64,000 nt of DNA from Cordilura impudica (taxonomy: Eukaryota; Arthropoda; Insecta; Diptera; Scathophagidae). Shown here in pieces: positions 11,061 to 23,114 of this stretch (position 1 is its first letter; each line of letters begins with the position of its first letter). The notes below the pieces were generated by a model. That model saw nothing but the letters and a program-made list of their open reading frames with translations, did not search any database and was not told the DNA's origin. The position numbers and the translations under genes were made by a program. The stretch spans positions 123,121,083 through 123,185,082 of the forward strand of contig OY821521.1 in the NCBI GenBank assembly GCA_963682025.1, read 5' to 3'.

Positions 11061-11937
11061 ATGGATTATACTAATAATTTAAACAAATTCAAAATGCTTC
11101 ACTTGAATGCTAATGGCATTTCAAACTTTTCTAAACTAAAACAATTTGAGATACTAATTGATCGAGAAAATATTAAAATAGCGTCTTTGAATGAAACATT
11201 TTTTTCAGAAAATCACAGACCCTATTTTAAAAATTATTATTTTTATAGAAGTGACAGAACAGATGCAAGAGGAGGAGGAGTAGCTCTGTTAATTCATAAA
11301 TCTGTCGCTCATAAAAACCTCTTTATATCAAACACCTCATCAATCGAAAACATCTCAATTGAAGTTATTATAAATAATAGACCTATTGTTGTATCTTCGT
11401 TATATTCACCAAGATATACCCATAAATTCTGTGCCGATATCTTAAGCCTTACGCCTTCCACCAAAGAATATATAGTTTTTGGTGACCTAAATGCCAAACA
11501 TTATCTTGGAATTGCCGTTGAAACAATACGGCAGGAATCGCACTGAACAAAATACAGCAATCAAGCAATTTTTCATACACTATCCTAATAGTCCAACCCT
11601 ATTCCCCCATCAACACAATCGCGAAGCATCCACAGTCGATATTATTTTAAGCAACTCCGCTTTAAATATAGACGTAAAAACAATGGATTACGAAATACTA
11701 TCAGACCATCGCCCCATTATATGTACACTTGAAAGATCAATGGCCTTGCAGGTTGACCTCAATTATTATGATTATAGTGCAACCAACTGGAACATTTATA
11801 TGAATTTTTTAGACAATAAAATCACGTTATATTCCGATATATACAATACTAAGGCCGTAATTGATCAGGAAATCCAAAAATTTATAAATGTAGTTTTCGA
11901 AGCAAGGGATGTGTCTACACCTAAAATAACAAAATAA
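11061..11937 (+). pseudogene. Jockey copy A, ORF2 apurinic-type endonuclease domain
   Basis: The domain nicks target DNA to prime reverse transcription. Visible motifs in order: LNANGI near the start, SLNETFF (catalytic Glu), YRSDRTDARGGGVALLI, VFGDLNAKH (Asp and Asn) near 11480, and LSDHRPI near 11700, the final Ser-Asp-His triad. All catalytic motifs are present. One frameshift near 11500-11520 breaks the frame. The start ATG at 11061 is the family start (MDYTN) seen also in copies B and C. Confidence 0.85.
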
Positions 11938-11999
11938 TTACACATTACCGGAAAGTGCTGTGAAATATATAAAACTAAGAAGAGGCTTCAAAAGAAAAC

Positions 12000-13713
12000 G
12001 ATCTTCAAATATAGCCAAGCAAACTTTTTATGATCAATGTACCAAGTTTCTAAGCAACATAAAAGTATTAATTCGGAACGCAATAAGAAATGGTGTCAAT
12101 TATTATCCAATTTAAAACCAGGTGATAAATCATTTTGGAAAATAAGCAGGAACTTGCGAGGAAAAGGAAAAAATCAAATCTCTCACTTTAAAGTTGGAAA
12201 TACAAAAAAACATCTGATAAGGACAAGGCTGAAGTCCTGGCAAATACATTTGTCCAAGCAAATAATCTCACTTCGAACTACAACCATTCAGCGGATACAT
12301 TAATAAATTCAACAGTAAATAATTTTAAGAAGGAAAATCCTAGTTCTGAATCAGCTATTTATACATCTCTTGAAGAAGTAATGAATATTGTCTCATCAAT
12401 AAAACCCTCAAAATCCCCTGGTTTTGACAATGTTCCGAACCTGCTCTTAAAGAAACTACCACTCAAAGCTCTAAAATTACTGGTTATAATATTTAACAGC
12501 TGCATCAAACTCAACTATTTCCCAAACCATTTCAAAAATGCTAGGGTTATAGCTATTTAACAAACCTAGTAAGCCAAAAAATAACCCAAACAGCTACAGA
12601 CCTATCAGTCTATTAAGTAACTTTGGCAAAATATTTGAAAAAATTCTACATTCTCGTCTTAGTGAATTTGTAACGACCAATTCTTTTGTTGCTAAAGAAC
12701 AATTTGGATTTAAAAAAGGACATAGCACTACTCACCAAATAAACAGAATTAAAAATCAAATTATCACCAATGAAAACAATAAACGTTCAACGGGTGTAAT
12801 ATTGTTAGATATTGAAAAAGCGTTTGACACCGTTTGTCATAATGGCCTAGTATTTAAACTTCTTGATGCAAATATACCAAAATATTTATGCAAACTTATT
12901 TCAGATTTCATTCACGGCAGAAACTTTAAAGTTACGATTAATAATGAAACATCATCTCCAAAAACCATTACCACAGGGTTACCTCAAGGGTCAGTCTTGT
13001 CGCCATTGCTTTACTCGATATATACATCCGATTGCAAAGTCCCGAAATATATGAAAGTTGCGTACTATGCAGATGATGCGTTAATTTCTTCAAACAAACT
13101 TACAAGTGCACTCCTGAAGAAAATGGAAAAGGGACTTGTAAAATGTAGTAAATATTTTCACAAATGGAAAACCAAAATTAATCCAAACAAGACCCAAACA
13201 ATAATTTTTCCATTCAACAAATCTCCCAAAAGACTGCCAAGAAGTCATCTTCTTATTGGAAATAATACCATAAATGTACTTAATCATACGTCATCTTCTT
13301 ATTGGAAATAATACCATAAATGTACTTAATCATGTCAAATATCTCGGAGTTGTCTTGGACAAAAAGCTTACTTTTAAACCACATATTATGGCTACGTGCC
13401 AAAAAGATATAAATTCATTTAAAGCATTATGGCCACTACTAAATAGAAGGTCATTTCTAAACCCCAAAAACAAAAATTTACTCTTCAAAAGTGTTATAAG
13501 CCCAATATTAACATACGCGTGTCCTATTTGGAGTGACGCTGCCAACTGCCACCTAAAACGCTTACAAATTATACAAAACAAATGTCTTAAAATGATAAAT
13601 AAAAAGCCCTGGAGGTATCCTACAAATCTTCTTCGTGAAGAAACAGGTTATGAAAAAATTATCGATTTCATAACAAGGATTAATAACAATTATTTTGCCA
13701 AAATTGAAAATTC
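12000..13713 (+). pseudogene. Jockey copy A, ORF2 reverse transcriptase domain
   Basis: RT pieces appear in order: a linker (KSINSERNKKWCQLLSNLKP), KPSKSPGFDNVP near 12405, SYRPISLLSNFGKIFEK near 12595, EQFGFKKGHSTTHQ, LDIEKAFDTV near 12810, TTGLPQGSVLSPLLY near 12975, YYADDALIS near 13065 (catalytic YADD), and a thumb region to ENSC. Several frameshifts and stops break it. A 46-bp segment is duplicated in tandem (13244-13289 and 13290-13335); since 46 is not a multiple of three it shifts the frame. Homology to copy B stops at 13713. Confidence 0.85.
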
Positions 13714-16060
13714 CTGTTGCAAGCAATGGCACGTTATTTATCCCTCGAACGAAAGCTGGAATGATAAATTAAAAAACGACTACGTTAAATTTATGAGAGA
13801 ATACCTTCAATTGGGTCATATGAAGCTGGTAAAGATAAACAACATCGGTAAATATTATTTGCCACACCAACCAGTGATTAGAGAAACCAGCTTGACAATA
13901 AAATTACGTGTGGTGTTCGATGCGTCAGCAAAGTCCGCAAACGGAAAAAGCTTGAACGACATAATGTTTATTGGCCCAAAACTACAAAAGGACATATATG
14001 ACATCCTTCTAAAATGACGATAATGGAAATATGTGGTAACTGCTGACGTAGAAAAAATGTATCGTCAGATAAAGGTAACAGAGAAAGATCAGACATATCA
14101 ACACATAATTTGGAGAGAAAATAGAAATGAGGCCATAAAACAATATAAACTCACAACGGTAACTTACGGAACTTCTTCAGCTCCATTTCTTGCGGTAAGG
14201 TCACTTTTCCATATTGCTGATAGCTGCCAGAATGAAAATATTAAGAATATTATAAAATCCGATTTCTACATGGATGACTTTATGAGCGGAGCAGACATAG
14301 TTCACGAATGCAAAAATATACAGCGCCAAGTATCAAAACAACTTTCAGCATTTGGATTTCATTTGCGAAAATGGTTATTTAATGAAAATTCAATAGCAAA
14401 AGATATGGAGGTTTCCAGTGACAACGCTCTTATTCAAATTGAGGATGGCGATTCAGTTAAAACTCTGGGGCTGCATTGGGATCCGATAATGGATCAATTC
14501 AGATTTTTAATAAACTTTGTCGAAAAAGATGAAATAACTAAAAGACAAGCGCTATCAGAAGTAACAAGAATTTTTGATCCTTTGGGGTGGTTGAAACTCT
14601 TTATTCAAAAGCTGTGGTTGCTTCAATGTAAAGATCTCAAAGAAGAGTGGCTCGATTTCACAACACAATTACCAGAGCTTCAACAAATACGAGTTCCAAG
14701 ATGGATTCCAACTACAAAAATTTTACACTTTGAGCTTCATGGTTTTGCAGATGCGTCGGAGAAAGCATATGTAGCAGTAATTTACATAAAAATTGATTAC
14801 CAAGTAACTCTTGTGACGGCCAAAACTAAGGTGAATCCCATAAAAAATAGGAAGACGTTGCCAAAACTCGAGCTATGCGCTGCGCATTTATTAGCCAAGC
14901 TTCTTAGCAGAGTATCCAACACTATTACACGTCAACATACAACATATGCCTGGAGCGATTCTACTATTACGTTGCGTTGGATAAACAACAAAGGCAACAA
15001 AGATAAGTTTGTCAGAAACAGAGTTAGTGAAATAACCACACTAGCTCCGAATGCCAACTGGAATCATGTCAGCAACAAAGATAATCCAGCAGATGCGGCA
15101 TCGAGAGGTATCGGTGCTCGAAAATTTAAAGTACTTTCACTTTGGTGGAATGGACCAGACTGGCTGTCAAAACCTCATCAAATTCTTAAGATTACTGCTG
15201 TCACTTCATTATCAAAATCACATTTTTTGAACGAGTTAATGAACAAATACTCTAGCTTTACAAAACTTCAAAGGGTAGTGGCGTTCATATTGTGATTTGT
15301 AAATAAAATAAAAGCTTACTCGAGGAACCAACAATCTTCAATAACAAATCAACAATATCTCACTGTATTAGAATTTGAGGCTGCAGAAAGGATGATTCTG
15401 ATACATCATCAAAGGCAAGAATTCAAAAATGAATTCAGTGATCTTAAGAGGGATGGAATTGTTAATAAAAACAGCAAAATTCTGAATTTATATCCATTCA
15501 TTGACAAGGATAGCATGCTACGGGTAGGTACAATAACAAACATCCCGTAATATTGCGGAAATCACATTTGGCGTATCTAATCATTCAAAAGGCGCATATT
15601 TCAACATTACATGGTGGCTATCGTTAAAGTAGACTTTGGTACGCCGGTGCCATTGCGGGCCCGGCAGAATGTTCAAATGTGAACACCATTATTTTTAACA
15701 TGTCATTAATTTGTAATTTGTAAAATTCTATAAAGTTCAAATCTGTTCGTTATCTTTGTGTGTATTTTAATGATAGGGATTCTTGGAATTTCCAAATAAC
15801 AATTATAAATCATCACTGTTTATTTAGGACACAATTTCAGCACACATGTGGGAAATAATGATAATTAAGCGCTGTTTATCTTATTTTATTGTACATACAT
15901 AGAAAAGATAAGATGCGCATGATTTTATTAGTCTAGTTTAGTTTTAAGATTTTGTATTTAGCTCTTAAGGTCTTTAATATTAATAAATAAATTTAGTGAT
16001 TTACAAATACTCAACGAGTACGGTCAAATAAATTCGCTAAATAATTTTATTTCCATATTT
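13714..16060 (+). pseudogene. BEL/Pao LTR retrotransposon pol fragment (RT, RNase H, integrase start)
   Basis: The fragment starts just before the BEL RT (FMREYLQLGHM, then YLPHQPV and KLRVVFDASAK near 13910). It continues with ADVEKMYRQIKV and YMDDFMSGA (14270, catalytic YMDD). A fully open 14033-15295 reaches RNase H: HGFADASEKAYVAV, LPKLELCAA, WSDS and NPADAASRG carry the four acidic positions. After a stop at 15293-15295 the integrase N-terminal region is recognisable (FEAAERMILIHHQ to DSMLRVG, near 15380-15530), then decays. A frameshift sits at 14015-14030. From about 15670 a TGTTCAAATG start preceded by a purine-poor GGCCCGGCAGAA could be a 3' LTR, but I cannot find its end. BEL elements normally encode gag and protease first; these are absent. 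Confidence 0.85.
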
Positions 16061-16137
16061 AAATATGTGAATATCAAATTTGTTAAAATATGTAAATAAA
16101 GGACGAATATGTAATTGAAATTTTGGCAAGACAAACA

Positions 16138-16585
16138 TATGAAAATACAACACTGCTTGTGGCGAAAGAAAAACAGATTAAATTATAAAGATTAATATTG
16201 AAAGAAGAATAAATTGTTTAATATTAATTACCAATTAAAAAATATGTAAAATATATAATTTTATTTTTAACAATTTTTTGTAAATTCACAAATTAAATCA
16301 GCTGTTGTTTACATTTAGAGGTTATGTCATACGGAAATACATATGTACGTTTGAACGCAAAAATTATAAATCGTATGTAAAATGGCAATTTTGACACACA
16401 CACGGAATTACGTATGGATCGTAAAACTGAATTTACACATGGAAAATACACATAGTGTAAACACACCTTTATTTGAGTCATTAAACCTGTCATTTACGTT
16501 TTTAAATTTTTGCTGTTATAGCCGCCATCTTCCCATTACTTAGTGCCTAGAGTTTATTTAAGCAGAAAAAGTAAAACTGTACTTC
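16138..16585. other. unassigned AT-rich spacer
   Basis: This is the DNA right of Jockey copy A. I see no protein-coding or RNA gene. There is a less AT-rich patch at 16300-16480 containing repeated TACGTATG/CATACGT-like words, which may belong to an unrecognised short element. Confidence 0.4.
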
Positions 16586-16589
16586 TAAA

Positions 16590-17060
16590 ATTCTAAAAAT
16601 TACAAAAACATACCGTGTCAATTTTCGAACTTCACTTGTTCCTACTGTCCGTCAATATGTTAATATAATTAAGTGAAACTGATGACCAGGCTGTTTTAAT
16701 TGCATCTATCACTTTTCTAGTTAGCCATCCCCAAACATTCTCAATAATATTGAGATCTGGAACTGGAGGACATTTCAATAAATCAACGCTATGGGCTTGA
16801 ATTTAAGCTTGAACAGGACGGGCGGTATGGATTGGGGTATTGTCCATGGTTCCATGGCAAGGGCCCAAACATGTTTCCTAAGTCAGGAAATGCCCTTTCT
16901 ACCGCGTTTACTGTTGAAGACAAAAACTGAAGTTCGCAAGTTCCATAATAGGATGTTGCCCCCAGACCATTACCCCACCTTCACGGCCATGATGACAATT
17001 TAAAAAGTGTTTTTTTACGCAAATCATGGAAATTATATTTTTTCGTCTGAAAATACGAAG
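16590..17060 (-). pseudogene. Tc1-like transposase fragment
   Basis: On the minus strand, shifting frames give the middle and C-terminal part of a Tc1-type DDE transposase: GREGGVMVWG near 16985 (family GGxxMVWG), SYYGTCELQF, and PDLNIIENVWGWLTRK near 16755, carrying the final acidic residue in the SPDLNxIENxW motif. The N-terminal DNA-binding part, first Asp and both ends are missing. It is interrupted by many frameshifts. It is not demonstrably the same family as the fragment at 6415-6792. Confidence 0.72.
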
Positions 17061-17101
17061 TGGTTCTATTCGGATTTCCAGGTCATATAATTTCGTTGCA
17101 A

Positions 17102-17580
17102 CGCCCCATTATATGTACACTTAAACGATCAATGGCCTTGCAGGTTGACCTCAATTATTATGATTACAGAGCAACCAGCTGGATTATTTATATGAATTTT
17201 TTAGACAATAGAATCACGTTATATTCAGATATATACAATACCAAGGTAGCGATTGATCAGGAAATCCAAAAATTTAGAAATGTAGTTTTCGAAGCAAGCA
17301 ACAAAATAATTGCACATTACCAGAAAGTACTGTGAAACATATTAAACTAAGAAGAAGCTTTAAAAGAAAAAGCCAACGATCTTCAAATATAGCCGAGCAA
17401 ACTTTTTATAATCAATGTACTCAGTTTCTAAGTAACATGACAGATAAAAGTATTGATTCTTAATGCAATAAGAAATGGTGTCAATTATTATCCAATTTAA
17501 AACCAGTTGATAAATCATTTTGGAAAATAAACGGGAACTTACGAGGAAATAAGTTTGAGAAAGAAAATCCTAGTATTGAA
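17102..17580 (+). pseudogene. Jockey fragment D (endonuclease C-terminus to RT linker)
   Basis: The sequence matches copies A-C from RPIICTLKRSMALQVDLN through VVFEA and the linker (near 17380-17540), then ends at CCTAGTATTGAA, where dispersed repeat H starts. Frameshifts and stops are frequent. It is a fourth, short member of the same Jockey family. Confidence 0.8.
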
Positions 17581-19179
17581 CAAGTAAGAGAGTTAAATTC
17601 GGCTGTGCCGAATCTTTGATACCCTCCACCTCGGGTTTAAAATTGACAATAAATGTAAACAAAATATTTGAAAAAGTAAACAATTTGTTAATCTTAATAC
17701 CAAATTATTTCAGATTCTTTGGTTTGATCTGGATTTTTGTTTCTCCCAAGAGTTGGTATATAGAGCTCTCTCACATTAGAAATTCGCGCTCCAGCGAGGA
17801 AAGATCATTTTCGTCTTTTCTATTATTTCGGATAAAAGAAACATGTTTCGGTGTTTGCTTTTTGGTCATCATGGTTGCTGATCGGCATGCATTTAGGTTA
17901 TATACCTATATGCATGCGTTTCCGGTTATATGACATAATTAGTTAATTAATTTAGTTTAAGTTTTTGCAAATTATAAAGCTCGCCCTAACCTACATTGCG
18001 AAGGTAATGGTTGTGAACGGTGGCTATACGCATTAAATCTTGCTAATTGGAGATGGCTGCAGAGTTTCTTTTAACTGGTCAAATTATTCTTCATTGCGGC
18101 CGTATAGGTCGGATCGAGTAACAAAATAATTTTTTGTTAAAATATTGGCATATTTGGAAAATATTTTTTTTTTTAAATACTAAAAGGAAGTTTTCACTAT
18201 TTACACATACAATACAAAATCTGACACAGTGATGCCAACTTTTGATTTTGAATTAAATTATGTTAATAAAATTTATTTTCATTTATTGGCTCCAAATACT
18301 ACTACCTGTGAATTATTATCGAACTTCAATGTTTTGGGTTTTACCTTGCCTACCATGAAGTCAAATTTTGAAGTCGTCATGAACACTGGTTCAAATTAGG
18401 GATGCGAAACGCAAAACACCAAATGTCCCAAAAATTTTAAATAAAATAATTTGTTATCTTTATTTTCTGAAAAACTTAAAATTTGCATCCAAAAAAATTG
18501 TGAAAAATAATATATAAGTAACATTCTAATCAAATTGCGCTTTATTTAACAATTTTTATGTTAGCAATTCTTAAATATTATTTGAGGTTCTCTAAACTTC
18601 ATCGAATTTAAATTAATATTTTCTTATCCTGAAGTGCTCTTAATGTCTCCTCAATCGCAATATTTTTTTTTTATTTCAGTTGATTTTTTAAATGTAAACA
18701 TATTTGGTGTTTTCTGAATTTCAATTTGTGTTAAAATAATAAAATTTATATTTTAAAAATTCAATTGATGTCTTCTAAGTTTCAAGTTATTATTTCCGAC
18801 GTTTTAATATGATTTTCTGAAATTCAATTGACATTTTCTAATTTATAATTGGAAATCTGAATTCCAATTTTTATAATAGATATTTTCTTAAATTTGAATG
18901 GAAAATTTAAAAGGTGCAATTTTGTATTTATGTCAGTAGGAATGCTTTAGTAATTATAAACCTTTTTAAAAATTATATGTAATCGCAATGAGATATTTTG
19001 TAGGTAAAGCAGAATAATAATTTTATATATCTATGTAGAACTGTTTTGAAAGCAAAAAAAAAAACTCATTGATGAACTCGGTAACTCTATTTTGTAAACA
19101 CAACAAAAAGTTAATATGCCAAACTTATGGTCATAGTTGTAAAAGAATAATGGAAAAACGCCAGCCCTGTGTATACTCT
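17581..19179 (+). repeat. dispersed repeat H, copy 1
   Basis: A 1.6-kb sequence found again, inverted, at 49117-50755. It opens with CAAGTAAGAGAGTTAAATTC and a terminal palindrome ATTCGGCTGTGCCGAAT (17597-17613) followed by CTTTGATACCCTCCACCTCG, a start I know as common in fly dispersed repeats; it ends in AACGCCAGCCCTGTGTATAC. No transposase is encoded. Two small frames (17616-17933 and 18232-18399) stay open in both copies. A near-terminal hairpin without inverted termini would fit a Helitron-like element, but that is only an inference. Confidence 0.75.
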
Positions 19180-19662
19180 TAACATTATTAGATTTGATAT
19201 CTAATTGAAAATGTTGACATTCATGTTAAAAAAGAAATAACGATTGCGAAGCTAAAGCATCGTTCACAATGCAAGCGGCAGTTACATTTTTCATGCCATC
19301 TCGTTCTCACACACAGAATTTCACATAAGTGCCACTCGTTTTTTTTACGAAAATGTAACTCACATTTGTCGCTGAAGTTGGTCTATTCCTACTCCAGCAA
19401 CATGTTTGTTCGAAAGTAGTTGTTTCCATTTGGTACTAGATAGCGCTGTTTTCGAATTTGACATTTAAGCTAAGAATTATCAATGAAAATTAAAATTGTT
19501 TGTTAAATTATAAATATTTCACATATTTCTACATTTTATTAATATTCAAATTACAACTCTGTCGGTTGCATTAGAAGAAAACTTAAGTTAAAAAACATAT
19601 GCATTCGAAGAAAACATGTGTTATTGTTTGTTTGTTTTTTGGTCAACAATTAAAATTTGAAA

Positions 19663-20554
19663 ATGAATGAAGCCGACACATTCAAGTTTATTGAAATAGT
19701 TCAAGGGCACGAGAACTTGTGGAATATTAGTTCCCATGGATACAAGGACATGGTACAGCGAAATGTGGTCTGGGATGAAGTTGGGAAAACATTTGGTCTA
19801 ACCGGTAAGTAATTATGTTCGTTGTATGAAGAAGTAACACAGAGTACTTTTTTAATATTTTTTGTTTGTTAATATAGGTGAAAAGGCTAAAAACAAGTTT
19901 AAGGCATTGAGGGACAAGTATAGGAGGCAAAAGGATCGTGAAAATGCTGCTAATAGAAGTGGTGCTGGAGCTTACGGTAAGGAGAAATGGGTGTTTTTTA
20001 AGCACTTACAGTTTTTGGACAATGCTTTCAAAAAACGAAGGTATGGACATATTTGCAAAATAGACTGAGAGTGTAATATTTTTATACATAATTTTTCCTC
20101 AAGAGTCACTGATTCTCTTGCGTGGTCTGCTGACAACACTGGAATTTATACAGACAACTGTGGTTTCTTCTCCCTAGAATCACAGGATGGGAGTATTATA
20201 GAAAACGAATTGTTTAGCACAATTGAACAACAAGGATCTCAACAAACTACATCAACCCCATTGCCGTCTCCCGTAATTGATTGCAGCATACCGTCGCCTA
20301 CATTTTCCCAAACCAGAGCGCCAAAAAAGGCAAAAAGATCTGTCGAGGACATATTTGAAGACCCAACAAATAAGCTAATGTCATGTGTAGAGCCACCTGT
20401 GTCACAGTCAGTAGAGCCGACTTCGTCTCCCAAATATCACTCGGCAGTTGTTGATTTTATAGTGGAAACCTTGGGCAAATTAAACAAGAATGTAGCCGAG
20501 GCATGTGAGAAGGAGCTTATGAAAGTGGCCACAAAGTTTCGATTTAATTATTAG
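19663..20554 (+). CDS. PIF/Harbinger-associated MADF/Myb-like protein, three exons
   Basis: Conceptual splicing gives a 251-residue protein without stops: exon 1 19663-19804, intron with GTAAGT/ATATAG, exon 2 19878-20040, intron with GTATGG and acceptor TCCTCAAG, exon 3 20104-20554; the three exon lengths sum to a multiple of three. Residues 1-101 look like a MADF domain (FKFIEIVQGHENLWNISSHG, VVWDEVGKTFGL, KNKFKALRDKYRRQK, WVFFKHLQFLD). The Ser/Pro-rich tail ends in a helix (VVDFIVETLGKLNKNVAEAC), like BESS-type tails of MADF proteins. Harbinger elements carry such a second ORF whose product helps transposase enter the nucleus and bind ends. The transposase faces it on the other strand, with 75 bp between stops. 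An independent MADF host gene is the alternative. Confidence 0.72.
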
Positions 20555-20629
20555 TTTATTATATTTACTTTTTTATGGTTTTGTTTTTAAATAAAAAAAT
20601 GAATTAAATAGTCGATTATTATTGTTGAG

Positions 20630-21246
20630 TTAAATGTGTGGGTTATATAAAAATTCCTTAAGAGTTTCTCGTAACTGTTGTACCTCGTGGCCAGCGTGTT
20701 TCGGTCCCAGTTGTGATATATTCTGCCAATTGCTCATATTTTCATTACTATCGATATTTACATTTTCACTGAAGGCAGTAGTGGTAGCTTTTGTTTTTAA
20801 AATGAAGTTATGAAGAACCACAGTGCAGCGAATGATGGAAGATGCAGTTTCGCAACTTGCATTTATGACAGTGTGGTAGATTCTAAATTTACTGGCTAAT
20901 ATCCCGAAACTGTTTTCTATTGTTCTTCTAGCAGAAGATAAGCGCGTGTTGAAGTGGCGTTTAGCGGACGAAAGTTCTCTTCCACCATATGGACGCATCA
21001 AATGCCCTTTTAGGGGAAAAGCTTCATCGCCAACAAAATAAAATGGAAATTTTGTAATACTAGCAGGTAACTCTGTGTCTTGGGGCAAATTCAAACGATT
21101 ATGTAACAAATCTTGGCCAAAATCAGTCCGTTTTAGAACTCCTCCTATGAACAAAAAGTTTAAGAATTTATTATATATTATATTAAAAAACATACCATCA
21201 GATTCAGATCCATACGCGCCCACATTAACATATGTAAAGTTGTAGT
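20630..21246 (-). pseudogene. PIF/Harbinger transposase, C-terminal half
   Basis: The minus strand encodes a HARBI1-type DDE transposase from DYNFTYVNVGAYGSESDG (second Asp) through GVLKRTDFGQDL, FVGDEAFPLKGHLMRPYGG, and SARRTIENSFGILASKFR (catalytic Glu) to the stop at 20630-20632. A 51-bp intron, 21195-21145, with GTATGT and CATAG borders, splits SDG from GVLKR; read through, it keeps the frame by chance. The N-terminal half with the helix-turn-helix and first Asp is missing. Homology stops near 21246, where TGGACACCATAAGTTCTG is repeated in tandem (21247-21282), so the gene is truncated. Confidence 0.82.
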
Positions 21247-22152
21247 CTGGACACCATAAGTTCTGTGGACACCATAAGTTCTGAATCAGAGTCAGATTCG
21301 GACGATTTGGACGACGATTTGGATCCACAACTTAAGAGAGTGCGATTTGCAAGTCCAGGGCTATCAACATTATAAACATAACACGAACATTTTTTTATTA
21401 TTTTTGTAATAGATAGTACAGTATCTCAATGTTACGAAAAAACAAATGAAATTAAAAAATTTTCTGGAAATTTTTCACTTTTGCGACTACCTAAGCGCTA
21501 CCTAAACGGTGTTAAGAATCATTCCTAGGAAGTTCATGTGTTCTAAAAATTTGTTTAACGCAATCTTAGGTACATTTTTGTGGTTGATTGTTTACTTCAA
21601 TTTGGAACGGTTTGCTGCCTATGGACCTGAACAGGGGAAAAAAGGTAAAAAATCGAATTTATAAAGTTTGTTGATCATGAAGATGATTTTTATTTGATTT
21701 TATATATTCACAACTTTTGTTCTTTATAACAAGAGCTAAAACTTTGGCTCAGAGAGTAAATCGAAATGAACACTATTTTGCAAAATTGACAGCGAGGCCC
21801 AAATCTTTGGGAGCCCATAAAAAAAGTGCATGACTTGGGGCAAAACTGGGAGACACGGGTCTTTTTTTTTTGGTCTTTTATCACGTAGTGGTGTCCGTAT
21901 ATGGTTATATTTCCATGACTTAAAACATTACACACAGTGTTATTATTCAACAGTTCGCATCTAATTCTCTTTACGAACGGTCGTGTAAATAATTAAAATG
22001 CTTAGAGTATAACTATTTAAAATTAAAAACAAGTGTATATTTTTGTTTTTGCAACTGCATATTCTTGATGTCATTTGAACTCACGTGGTAGACAATCCAG
22101 CTTAATATATTAATAAAAATCTTCATCAAAAAGAAAGCTCCTTGCGAACAAG

Positions 22153-22990
22153 ATGACAAAACTTCCTCCGGGTTTTGTTAACCCGAACATCGCGTCAACT
22201 TCAAGCAACAGATTCAGCCTGCTTGCTGGCCACAATGATATGAACGTAACTCCTGTATCAAACATTAACGATGTTAAGCAACACAAACCTACACCTATTG
22301 TAAAGAAATGTACGAATGCTACAAGCAAATAGAAAATAGGTTACATACCACCTTCTTACATGGTTTACCGCGCATTAACTCTGAGCACATCTCCAAAGAG
22401 CTAAAAAACTACAACCTATCCCCTTCTTCCGTAACTGAAGTAGTCACCAAATTCAGTTCGAACAATAATGCAGTTTACAAAGTTCAATTTGTTCGTAAAA
22501 ATTTTAATCCGACAGCCTTAAGAATGTACGAACAATTTCCAATATTACAATTTCTTGGAAAAAATATAAATCGGGATCCAGGAACAAACTAACTCAATGC
22601 TGGAACTGCTTAATGTATGGCCATGGCGGTGGACAATGTCATCGAAGTGCTGCGTGTATGATATGTGCAGAACAACATCATACAAGTGTGTGTCCATTTA
22701 ATACAAATGAAAAAAAGACAAGCTCTTTTTACATGCTTTAATTGCAAAGAACATGGAAAAGAGAAAACTGATCGCTCTGCAAATGACATAAACTGTCCGT
22801 TACGTTTTCTCTGTGTGGAAACTAGAACAAGAGTAACTTCTAAAAGTCAGAACAACAGCAGACAACAACAAAATAACTCATTTCAATTAAAGGTAGGAGA
22901 TTTCCCTAATTTAAGAAACAACAACACAAATTGTAATAATAACATCAATAACACAATAAACAACAGCAAAGCCACATATGCTAAGCAGCT
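22153..22990 (+). pseudogene. Jockey copy B, ORF1 (gag-like nucleic-acid-binding protein)
   Basis: ATG 22153 begins MTKLPPGFVNPNIAST. A first frame stops at 22330; another carries the central domain (PRINSEHISKELKNYNLSPS, then FVRKNFNPTALRMYEQFPIL). Zinc knuckles follow near 22600-22720 (CWNCLMYGHGGGQCH and CAEQHHTSVCP), typical of Jockey ORF1 proteins that coat the element RNA. The Asn/Gln-rich tail ends near 22990. Frameshifts near 22320, 22590 and 22735 and stop codons make it inactive. Confidence 0.8.
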
Positions 22991-23114
22991 GAGAACAACG
23001 ATTTATTTAGCATCGATGAGCTTTCAGATATTTTCACTACAGCTATGGATGATTTGCATAGGTGCACTTCAAAATTAGAACAAATCAAAGTGATAATGTT
23101 TATGGTGAAATACG

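Larger units (their letters stand above)
10783..16119 (+). mobile_element. Jockey-type non-LTR retrotransposon copy A, 5'-truncated, containing a BEL fragment
   Basis: The element is bounded by a perfect 18-bp target duplication, ATTTTGGCAAGACAAACA, at 10765-10782 and 16120-16137. It starts inside ORF1 (homologous to copies B and C from ACAAGAGTAAC on), runs through endonuclease and reverse transcriptase to 13713, is replaced by BEL/Pao sequence to about 16060, and ends with the family's 3' end, including AATAAA at 16095-16100. Copy B has about 280 bp of 3' sequence that is missing here, so the BEL piece substitutes for it rather than simply interrupting it. Confidence 0.82.
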
